Made by a program: the position numbers and the translations under genes. This document shows positions 53,109 through 61,565 of a stretch of DNA of 64,000 nucleotides, one piece after another. The stretch lies in assembly GCA_018806915.1 (NCBI GenBank), contig JAGKQI010000041.1, forward strand, positions 1-64,000. Direction: 5' to 3'. The DNA comes from Phytophthora colocasiae. Lineage: Eukaryota; Oomycota; Peronosporomycetes; Peronosporales; Peronosporaceae. Positions within the stretch are counted from its first letter, which is position 1. Every line of letters begins with the position of its first letter. The notes under the pieces were generated by a model. The model saw only the letters and a list, made by a program, of their open reading frames with translations, had not been told where the DNA came from and did no database searches.

Positions 53109-54464
53109 GAAAACCATAATGGAGAAAACCTGTTCACCGATCAATTCCTCGCAGTCAATTATGCGGCTTTAGATATTAGATGCAGTTGCTTCATTGCATG
53201 GTTGGCTATTCAGGAAAAACCATATTATAAAGGAAAAAATCCTGTTCACCAATTTGTGAATCGTCTCAAAATTAAAGTCTCCGTAAGAGCACTGTTCTTC
53301 GTCATGAGCGTTAAAGAGGTTAAAGCTTCTCTATTTGTGAGGACATTATTCTTCTCACCGACACAGCATCAGACATCTCGTGTAGAGGGTACTGTGTTGC
53401 CTGTAACTTAAAGTTACTTCATATCTCTATTGATGTACTCCATGTAGTTAGCTTTAATGGGATTTCTTCCATATTGCCGCAGATCAGCGGGCTTAACAGC
53501 AATTTCTGAGGCAGATAAATATCATTGCTACTAGTAATGCTGAAGCTTTAGATGTAGTACTAGAAGATGCACATGTTCATTGCCATTAACGGCAGATAAG
53601 TGCTTGGCATTTATGCTCATGGGATAAATTAAGTGAAATGAAAGAAAGAAGCGATAAAGTCATGCTATATATCTCAATGCTGGGATATTCATCGTAGAAC
53701 ACAGAGGCGATGTATTCGTGCATGTTGTTCATGGTAGGAGACATACGAGGTTCATTTTCAAGACAGAGGCATAGAGTTTGCTTGTCAATCTAGCCAATAT
53801 GCGTTTAATCGTGCATTTCAATGACAATGTGTAAACATTACATGTCCAAACTGTTATTGTTGTGCATTAGCGAAATTCGTGCTTGCATCACTATTTTATG
53901 GCGTTTGTATTTTACGTGCCATGCATTTCGATAAGCGATCATATTCGTGCTTGTAAGAGTGCTAAACAGAGGCGTAGTTCGTGCATGTTGCTTGTAAAGA
54001 CATATGCGTAAATCGTGCGTGTCAATAGGCCAGTACATAACGAAACTTGTTCAAGGAAAAACTCGCTTAGGAGAAAAACCTGAGTTACGTTCTTCATGTT
54101 TGTTCATGGTTCCCAGTTTCTGGTAGTGTAGTGTTGACTCAACTTGCATACCCTATGGGGCAGTCTTACAGTGTGTTGTACATGTACACATGCGAGCATC
54201 CAGGGCTTTGCTTCCTGAGATTAACTACATGGTCTCGCAGGTGCCGACAATATGTCATGGCATTTAGTAGAGCTTCTAGCACGGGATAGCATCCGGCTTT
54301 GTGAGGGAGTAGCTAGGAATTTCATCTAGCGTTACCATTGTCACAGGACGTCATTCAGCCAGCGTTGCTTTGGCTAAGGCAACTTGTTCTGATTGTCCGC
54401 GCAGGCATCATGGCCTCTAGATGCGTTCAACGTGCAGTCCAGACCTCCATGCAACTTTAGACTC
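53109..54464. other. Retroelement-derived non-coding region
   Basis: No gene. Contains GGAAAACC...AACCTGTTCACC motifs at 53109, 53208 and a variant at 54055, like those of the non-autonomous LTR element. Probably the remains of an LTR element that inserted between the NLP pieces; its ends are not recognisable. Confidence 0.45.
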
Positions 54465-55370
54465 GTTGCCTATGGTTGTAGAGGTCTCAGGCGTGCCTTT
54501 TGGCCAAGGTGTAGCGCTCTTGAGCTTGGAGATCGCGAACCTTACCTTCAATGCTCTGTTTAAGGTCTTCATACGGGATGTACTTCCGCTGACCCTTCCA
54601 GATGCGGAGGTCATCCTTCCACGAATTGGGCATCGAGTTAAACAGGTAGATAGACTTCTGTCCCTCGGTCATCACCGATTCGGTGGCTTCTGATGCGGCT
54701 TTCATCGCATTCTCAAGTTTGAGAAAGAATTCGGTCAAGTCTGAGCCTTCCTCATACTTGATCTCCATCAAGTAGTGTTGGATGAAGTACAGGTCACCAT
54801 GAAAGGCCGCTCCCTCGTACTTCTGGCAGATGTAGTTGAATATCTCGTAGGAAGTCGTGAGATTCTTGACCAGACGCACGTGCACGTTGTCCATCGTTTT
54901 CATCAAGAATGCCTTGGTCTTGGCTTCTTGGCGACGACGTTCACGCTTACTAAGAGGCTGAGGCTTCTCTTTCTTGGTGCGTTTGCGTGCTCGGCGAGCT
55001 TCACGCGAGTTGAACGGTCGAACGGCTGGAAGGTGCTTGCGCTTAATCGACCTATCTGAGCTGGCTCCGGAGTCATCATCAGAGCCTGAGGGGGGCTTGA
55101 GCTCGTCATCGCTCTCCTCGTAGTCCACAGCGTCAGAGTCGACTTCAGCATCCTTGGTAACCTTGGGGGGGGGGGGTCATCGTCGTCGGACATGTCGCTA
55201 GCGCTCTCTTCACTTTCATCTTCAGACACACCATCGTAGTCAGGCTGCTTCACGCAGCCGCGTAGGTGTTTGCCATCGAGTGCTGCGCACACGCGAGTCT
55301 TCCATACGTCGAAGTTCTCGGCGCAGATGAGTCGTAGGAAGTCTTCGCTGGAGGCTTGGCTTGGGCTCAT
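54465..55370 (-). pseudogene. Copia-2 gag fragment
   Basis: Starts at 55370 (MSPSQASSEDF) with the same PBS-embedded ATG as Copia-1. Follows Copia-1 gag through KRERRRQEAKTKAFLMK and the IEGKVRDLQAQERYTLAK segment, then homology ends near 54465. A run of about 13 G at 55167-55179 lies at the frame break between the two halves (55370-~55180 and ~55128-54487). The zinc knuckle and all of pol are missing on this side. Confidence 0.8.
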
Positions 55371-55374
55371 AACC

Positions 55375-55575
55375 TATGGCGAGGTTAACTAGTGAAGAAG
55401 AGAGAGAGGAGTTGTTGGGAGCCGTCAAAAGGCGAAGTGATGTTCATTAGATTTATAGGAGCTGCACAGTGTGCAGTGCAGGAGACTACATTTCACTATA
55501 AGTATAGAGAAAACAAGTCATAACAGTTTAAGGAGGTCCTCTGGGTAATCATACTGTTTAGAGGCAACTTTAACA
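55375..55575 (-). repeat. Copia-2 LTR, inverted side (201 bp)
   Basis: Reverse complement of 57212-57412. In element sense it begins TGTTAAAGTTGCC and ends CTCGCCATA. Flanked outside by AAACC (55576-55580), which matches the duplication at the other LTR. Confidence 0.95.
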
Positions 55576-55725
55576 AAACCCAAAGAACTCGACTGTCCTC
55601 GGTGTGTCCATGTCTGCTAGCTTTGGGCACGGGAAGGAAGCACCACCAAAGTCAAAGTATGTTGTTGGTAGCACTACGGTGAAATTCGACTCTTACACTA
55701 GTATCTGGGCTGGAAAGCAAGCTAT
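55576..55725 (+). pseudogene. NLP middle piece, inverted
   Basis: Plus-strand NLP segment with VLGVSMSASFGHGKEAPPKS, then YVVGSTTVKFDSYTS, running from the Copia-2 LTR to about 55725, where homology is lost. It is in opposite orientation to the two other pieces of the same gene. Confidence 0.85.
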
Positions 55726-56109
55726 TCAGCGATTAGCCACAATGAATCCGCAGAGTGCATTCCTGCGAAGACAATATTATATAGTTGATCACTGCTACAG
55801 GCCTGGTGAACAGATTTTCCCTTTTCGAAGGTTTTCCTGACTAACCAACGCCATAAAATACTACTCAGTAGTAGTAATAGTACTATTGAATCGCCTAAAT
55901 CATGATGAACTATCCATGAAGATCTGTACTATAGTGACGACGAATATTCCCGTCACGGCAGCGAGTTTATCGGCGCCTCAATGCGCGGACGTCGCGCTCC
56001 TCGATGCGGGAGGCTATTGAAGTTTCCATCTCCGAGGCACAACTGTCTTACCGTTTAAGTGTACGAGTATAACACTAATGCATGAAGCATGCCAAATTAA
56101 ATGCGTACT
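55726..56109. other. Breakpoint region
   Basis: Contains CTGGTGAACAGATTTTCCC...AAGGTTTTCC (55803-55836), the reverse complement of the motif at 53208, and then a short stretch (AIEVSISEAQLSYRL, ~56005-56050) that vaguely resembles Copia-1 REAIDRTAIHYSF. No gene. Confidence 0.4.
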
Positions 56110-56421
56110 TTTATTTTTCCCACTGGGTTTTTAATTTGTTCGTAAAAGGTTTTCTCCTCGTTGAGGTTTTTCCTGGTCAAGTACCGAATTACAATTGGCA
56201 TATGAATTTATTTCCATGCAGGCACATGAGACAACGTTTTGCTGGGAAAGTTCAGTATTGGTTAGGCACCCGCGGAAATCCTACCAACTCCTATTGTCTA
56301 CTTCTGCTTGCAGACAATAAATGGACGAATAAATGCGTGCAACATTCCATCTCTGCTTTGTTGAAGCGAAATTCGCAGTAACGGTAAGCTCGGATCGCTC
56401 GTAATTTTTGCCATAAATTCT

Positions 56422-57006
56422 CTAGTACATTTCACCGTCACTGTCATAACAGTCGGAATTTGTATCACTAGAGTGGGTGTCAGAGTTTGTCGGATTTGTA
56501 TGATCAATTGTCAAGTCATCAAATTTCCTCGCCTCAATTGCAGCGGTCATTGCACTGGCCACGAATAGACGATAGTCTTCTTCTTCATCATCTTTTTCAA
56601 GGGTGCGGGTGAAGGAAGCAAGTGAGCCACGCGTCTTCTTCTTTGGTACATGCAAAGTTGCTGCAACCCCGGGTAAAGTTGCTGTAACGGAGGGCAATGT
56701 TGCTGTAACCTTCGGTAATGTTGCTGTAACCTCGGGTACAGTTGCCGGAACCACGGATGCATGTGCTGCTGCCTTCCTAGCTTCTGCAGGCACCTCCACG
56801 GCCTCTTTACCGTCTACTATAGCCGAAAACGACGCTACTGCATGCTCGATTGGCTCTACAACGTCCGGGGCCGCCTCTGTGATGCGTACTGCACGCGCAG
56901 CCGCTCTCGCCTTCTTCCTGGCACGTAACTGCTTCGCACTCGCGTTCTTCTTCTTTTGTTTGGCTGGCAGGCGCTGGGCAAGACGCAGTGCTGATGATAC
57001 TACCAT
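56422..57006 (-). pseudogene. Copia-2 antisense ORF (N-terminal part)
   Basis: 194 residues in the same place and strand as the Copia-1 antisense ORF. Lys/Arg/Ala-rich start (KKKNASAKQLRARKKARAAA), then four to five copies of a 7-8-residue unit (VTATLP followed by S/K/G-V), and an acidic Asp/Ser/Thr end. The chromodomain and peptidase-like half are absent; the frame simply stops at 56422. It could be a divergent short version or a truncated one. Confidence 0.55.
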
Positions 57007-57211
57007 ACTTTCGTCTCTAAATTCCTACCCGTGGCGTGTCTCCCGTGTCCTCCTTCCCTTACAGCAAGCTGCAGGGCAAAGTCGGATCAGCTAACGCAGG
57101 AGGCTTCCTGGGCGTGGCGTTTTAAAGACTGACCAGTCGTCCATTAGAGAGTATTACCTCTTATATCTAATTATCACGCATCCGGAACATAATGTGAAGA
57201 GGCAGGGAGGC

Positions 57212-57412
57212 TGTTAAAGTTGCCTCTAAACAGTATGATTACCCAGAGGACCTCCTTAAACTGTTATGACTTGTTTTCTCTATACTTATAGTGAAATGTA
57301 GTCTCCTGCACTGCACACTGTGCAGCTCCTATAAATCTAATGAACATCACTTCGCCTTTTGACGGCTCCCAACAACTCCTCTCTCTCTTCTTCACTAGTT
57401 AACCTCGCCATA
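57212..57412 (+). repeat. Copia-2 3' LTR (201 bp)
   Basis: TGTTAAAGTTGCC to CTCGCCATA, preceded by the PPT and followed by GGTTT (57413-57417). GGTTT is the complement of the AAACC beside the other LTR, that is, the same 5-bp target duplication. Confidence 0.95.
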
Positions 57413-57839
57413 GGTTTGCACTGCCAGTCCACACGATCGCGTATGACCAGTAGTGACGGTGACCAGTGTCGAAATCCGTTTGATATTGAGATCCCTTAGG
57501 AAAATACCAGGCGTACATGATCGCCCACTTGTCCTTGTACCAGTCGGAACGCGAATACACCTGAGAGCCCAATCCAGAACCCTTGCAGTCTCCATCAGAC
57601 CAACCCGCCCATTTCAGACCGCCACTGATGGATCCGTTTGCTTGAACTGCAGGATACGGATGACATCCGTACGAAATGTGGAGTTGAGGTTTGTATTTGA
57701 CGGCAGATTTCTCCGAGTCGGTTGTTGGCTCAGGCTGAGCGAATGGTTGTACTTGGTCGTGATTGATCTTGTTGATTTCAGCGTTGACAGCAGCCAGTGA
57801 GGCTACGGCTGCAAGAAAGAAGGCTCGGAGGTTCACCAT
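57413..57839 (-). pseudogene. NLP 5' half, cut by Copia-2
   Basis: Intact from the signal peptide ([20 protein letters not shown]) through [11 protein letters not shown], the central [11 protein letters not shown] and GHRHYWS, then cut at 57413 by the Copia-2 LTR. Residues through about 140 of ~245 are present. The heptapeptide has Tyr and Ser where canonical cytolytic NLPs have Asp and Glu. Confidence 0.9.
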
Positions 57840-57910
57840 TTGTAAGTGGAGATATGTGTTCCCCGTGGGATTTTTAAGAGTGAAAAGACAGCTAATATCG
57901 ATTCCTCGTA

Positions 57911-58302
57911 CTCTTTGGACAGAAGGGGGGGGGAAGGGAGGACTCGAACCCCTTATATTAGGTACTTATTTCGAAGCCTGTTCGAAACAGGCGCATTGAC
58001 GTCTAAGCAAGGTTACTCCTAACTAATTTCCTACGGCTACTCGGTTACCCTTAGTCTATGACCGGTACGCTTGAATTTCTTGGGAATTTTGCCCAATGGG
58101 CTCTTTGGACAGAAATGAAAGCGGGGGGGGGGGGAAGGGAGGACTCGAACCCCTTATATTAGGTACTTATTTCGAAGCCTGTTCGAAACAGGCGCATTGA
58201 CGTCTAAGCAAGGTTACTCCTAACTAATTTCCTACGGCTACTCGGTTACCCTTAGTCTATGACCGGTACGCTTGAATTTCTTGGGAATTTTGCCCAATGG
58301 GC
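57911..58302 (-). repeat. Two tandem ~200-bp repeats with Pol III box B
   Basis: Two copies (period ~201 bp) of CTCTTTGGACAGAA, a G run, GGAGGACTCGAACCCC and a tail ending TTGCCCAATGGG. On the minus strand each carries GGTTCGAGTCC, a perfect box B, preceded ~105 bp upstream by an A-box-like TAACCGAGTAGCCG. The palindrome GCCTGTTCGAAACAGGC lies between. No complete tRNA cloverleaf can be drawn, so I regard it as a tRNA-derived repeat and not a tRNA gene. Confidence 0.6.
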
Positions 58303-58839
58303 CACCGTTGATGAGCCCCCAGCCGGTGCCTGGCCGGGTAGAGTACTGCGACCGCGCCAACTCCTTGAGTCTTGTCTCCGTGTTGTTGTGCCTTGATTGG
58401 TCCCGATGTCTTAGAGAAGAGCTTGTGAGTGATGGGAAATGAACAGAGAAGGGCAGCGGTGAGAGAGGAGAGCAGAAGTCGAAAAGGGCGACGGAGGCGG
58501 GGCTCGAACCCTCGGTCAGTTCGTGGATCAGCGGATGCTAAGGACAGAAATGAAAGCTTGGAGTGCACCTATACCATCGTGTCGAAACTCATGCCGTAAT
58601 CAAAGCGCAAATAACGATACCGGGTAGTACTGGTACAGCTCATCCCGGCTTTGACCGCAAAAAATAAAAAAAGATGTGTACGGTCCGCAGTAAAAATGAC
58701 AAAGCGCTCAAGTCTCGATTATGAAGTGAAATGCTAACCCAATAAAATGCGGTATATTCCGACTGCTGCAAGGAAAGTTGAATAATTTTACTGGGATATC
58801 AGCTAGGAACACCATCGGTAAGACACATTTGACTTGATA
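58303..58839. other. Intergenic with another tRNA-like box B
   Basis: Minus strand GAGGGTTCGAGCCCCGCCTC (about 58495-58514) has a box B and T-arm look, but no matching acceptor or D arm. No protein gene seen. Confidence 0.35.
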
Positions 58840-59589
58840 TTAAAACGGGTAGTTCTTCTTGAGTTTGTCAGTAAAAACCTCATCAGCCATGGGCATAATT
58901 ACCTTCCTAATGGACCAATCGACGTCGAAATCCGCGTCCGTCAGTCCTGTACGAGCTTCATCGGTCAGTTGTTCCCACGTGATGAGTTCTTGAGTTTCAC
59001 CCTCTTTTGTCGTCAATCCAACCGCCAATTTGCTACCCCAGAAGCTGTGGTAAGATTCGAACTTCACAGTAGTGCCATCAACAACGTACTTGGATTTGGG
59101 AGGTGCTTTCTTGTTGTAGCCAACACCAGCAGACATGGAGACGCCGAGAATGGTCGAGTTGTCAGGATTATCACTGTCCATCCACACAACAGCGTACGAC
59201 CAGAAGTGACGGTGACCAAAGCGGTACTTGGAGATGTACTGTCGACCCTTTGGGAAATACCAGGCGTACATGATCGCCCATTTGTCCTTGTACCAGTCGG
59301 AGCGCGAGTACACTTGAGATCCCAGTCCAGAACCCTTGCACTGGCCGCTAGCTGTACCAGCCCACTTCAATCCAGCGCTAACGGATCCGTCCGCCTGAAC
59401 TGCAGGGTACGGGTGGCACCCGTTTGAGATGTGGAGCTGAGGTTTGTACTTGACGGCCGATTTCTCTGAATTGGTGGTTGGTTCCGGTTGAGTAAAGGGA
59501 TGTACTTGGTCGTGGCTGATCATTTCCGCGTCAGCATTGACGGCAGCTAGTGTGGCGATAGCAGTGAAAAAGAAGGCTCGGAGGTTCAT
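58840..59589 (-). CDS. Type 1 NLP, intact, heptapeptide altered
   Basis: 249 residues from Met at 59589 (the frame is open upstream to 59730, but this Met begins the signal peptide MNLRAFFFTAIATLAAVNA). NPP1 fold: HDQVHPFTQPEP near the mature start, Cys58 and Cys84 (expected disulfide of type 1 NLPs), central [11 protein letters not shown] (~105-115), heptapeptide GHRHFWS at 125-131, C-terminal LITWEQLTDEAR to KKNYPF. Canonical cytolytic NLPs have GHRHDWE; here Asp is Phe and Glu is Ser, the acidic residues thought to hold the metal ion. It may therefore be a non-cytolytic member; that is inference. Only undamaged NLP in the window. Confidence 0.95.
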   Translation of the reverse strand: MNLRAFFFTAIATLAAVNADAEMISHDQVHPFTQPEPTTNSEKSAVKYKPQLHISNGCHPYPAVQADGSVSAGLKWAGTASGQCKGSGLGSQVYSRSDWYKDKWAIMYAWYFPKGRQYISKYRFGHRHFWSYAVVWMDSDNPDNSTILGVSMSAGVGYNKKAPPKSKYVVDGTTVKFESYHSFWGSKLAVGLTTKEGETQELITWEQLTDEARTGLTDADFDVDWSIRKVIMPMADEVFTDKLKKNYPF

Positions 59590-59985
59590 GGCTAGAAGCT
59601 CTTCCACGGACGACTTGGATGGTTGAGAAGTGAGGATCTGGAGACTGACTGAAAAGCCAACTTCACCTACAAAAGGAGCAGTGGTGAATTTGAGAACTAC
59701 CTGCGATGTGCAGGAGCAGAAAATCGTCAAGTGCTCGAGTGCGAGATTTGACTCGGACTGATCTCAGATCAGTGATCTGCCGGGTGTTTTGACGAGTTAA
59801 AACACCTTTATTCACTGAATGAATAAAGACGTTCAGTCGTGTACCGGTTATATGTATGTATTGCAAATTTGGTTGAATGTATCTGACAATAACGCATTGT
59901 CCTATATTAAGTGTCCGATTCAAAAGGAAGAAATTAGTTGATTAACAGTCAAACTAAGACTTAAGATATCAAAACTGGAAACCAC
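59590..59985. other. NLP upstream region
   Basis: Contains the putative promoter. On the minus strand CCTCACTTCTCAACCA (~59618-59633) is a partial match to the oomycete initiator. No gene. Confidence 0.35.
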
Positions 59986-60416
59986 TTAACCATTACGTAC
60001 GAGGAATCCAATTCGATGTTCAGGAGGGGGTAAAACTTCAGCCGTCGGGGGTTCGAAACTAAGTTGTCGAAGGACTTCGACGACTACGGCCTCATCAACA
60101 CCAATTTCCGCATGAGAGTATATGAATTGACAATGTCTGCGGGAGGGACCTAGCACCTCTTGTGTGCTTGGTTTCTCAACTTGCGTTTCACGGAAACTGT
60201 ATATCATTTCGGAGTCTCCACGTTGCGTGAAAAAAATTGCAGTATGAACGCACCAAAGAACGAGGAGAGTCTTGTGCCTATGTCTCCATTCCAGCTTAAG
60301 ATCGCTCGATTCTCTAGCCGCCAATCTAATGCCACAGAATTTTTTTCACTCCATGGAACCCAAAGCGATCGCCAGATCTTTACTAGTGCTGGACACGATA
60401 AAAAGCAGTGTTCCAC
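59986..60416 (-). pseudogene. Reverse-transcriptase zinc-binding (zf-RVT) fragment
   Basis: MEHCFLSCPALVKIWRSLW (60416) matches the zf-RVT motif H-C-x4-C at the end of non-LTR retrotransposon RTs. After a frame change it continues KLEWRHRHKTLLVLWCVHTA in the 60324-59986 frame. No RT palm or endonuclease is present. Confidence 0.5.
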
Positions 60417-60515
60417 TGTCTCAATCGCTGTGCATGATTCTCGAACGCATTGCTGTATAGTAGGGTTGTCCGATTCAAAAGATCCCGACCCACTCCCATT
60501 TTACTTTCCCATAAT

Positions 60516-60740
60516 AAGGGCCTCCTGGTGGTCCACTGGTCAACGCACCACAAAGCTACGCACTTGGCAGGCGTTCGAGTCCCTCCGGGGACTTACTTTC
60601 CAGATGATAAGAAATGATTAGCATTCGAAAATTCAATATCCCATTTAAATAATTCACAATCACAATCAAACCTTCAGAATTCAATAGTCAAGCCAAGTAG
60701 GAATAACCAGTTAATCAACTTCAATTTCTTTACCCATAAT
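60516..60740 (+). repeat. SINE-like repeat, tRNA-like head plus body
   Basis: Head 60516-60590 has an A-box-like TGGTCCACTGG and box B GTTCGAGTCC spaced ~45 bp apart. The body, 60598-60735, matches 31812-31935. The tail lies next to the Gypsy LTR. Confidence 0.6.
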
Positions 60741-60769
60741 TCGATTACGTTGCAAAAAAAGGAATTCCG

Positions 60770-60976
60770 TGTACTAGTAATCCCGTAGTAGTGTAGCGTG
60801 CGTCTATTATCTTGCCCGGCACGTTGAGCAAGTCGTATAGCTCTTGGCTTTCTTGCGTCCCGTTCACTTCACGAAACTCTCTCGCTGGCCTACAGCAACC
60901 ACGTGTTGCTGCGCCGGACCCGTAGCTTAGCTGCTAGGCCCTATTGATTAATAGACAATAACTCTACCGTCTAACA
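60770..60976 (-). repeat. Gypsy 3' LTR (207 bp)
   Basis: In minus sense begins TGTTAGACGG and ends CTAGTACA (TG...CA). Outer flank CGGAA would be the target duplication. The matching 5' LTR is not in the window, so the limits are inferred from the termini and PPT. Confidence 0.65.
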
Positions 60977-61565
60977 CCTCGTTCCTCGTCCAAGTCCTCT
61001 AACGCTGGCTCCTTTGCAACTCGTTTAAGCCCGCCGACACCGTCGAGACGTCCAGACAACGTGGAGTCGCGCACACAGCCCCCCTGGAAGTACTCACCGA
61101 AGCACTATCCGTAGCTGCCGCCTTCCTCTCTTGTCGTCCAGCCTCACCCGTTGCCCGCTCAGTACGTGCCGCTCTGTCGCCGTTGTTTGAAGCCTTGTCG
61201 ACCCCGTTCCTCCGTGTGGCTTGCTTCCAAGCCGTCCGATTCTCAAGTGAGCTGTCTAGCTCCTTCGCTGGTCCCCGTTCTTCAAGGTCCCGGCGGTCTC
61301 GTTCATCGTACCCAGTAGTCCGCAACTGACTGGATCCCTTCTCGTTCCACTGCCCCATCACTGCCTCGTTCACTCGTTCGCTCGAGTACATGTACTCGTA
61401 GAAGACCACGGCGTTCATTGGCTCACGCCACGAACGTTCGCCAGTACTTGGACCACTGAGACTTCTCCCACAGGTGCTGCCGCTCTTCGTCCGTACCCCA
61501 CGGTTCTCCAAGCGTCCTCCCCGTCCGTCCGTCCCGTGAGTGTCCAGCATCTGCGTCCTCCTGTT
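60977..61565 (-). other. Region between Gypsy pol and LTR
   Basis: A 307-codon minus frame (61922-60999) covers it, but its upper part overlaps the integrase tail in another frame. Its lower part is Arg/Glu/Gly-rich without motifs. I do not call it a gene. Confidence 0.4.

Larger units (their letters stand above)
56110..57412 (+). mobile_element. Copia-2, 3' part
   Basis: Begins in the post-pol motif TCCCACTGGGTTTTTAATTT (56116) that also follows Copia-1 pol. Then come the antisense ORF 57006-56422, the PPT GCAGGGAGGC (57202-57211) and the LTR 57212-57412. Gag-pol is lost apart from the inverted gag piece at 54465-55370. Confidence 0.8.

Noticed and set aside
60516..60590. tRNA gene
   Set aside because: A- and B-box-like motifs are present but acceptor and anticodon stems do not form; treated as a SINE-like head.
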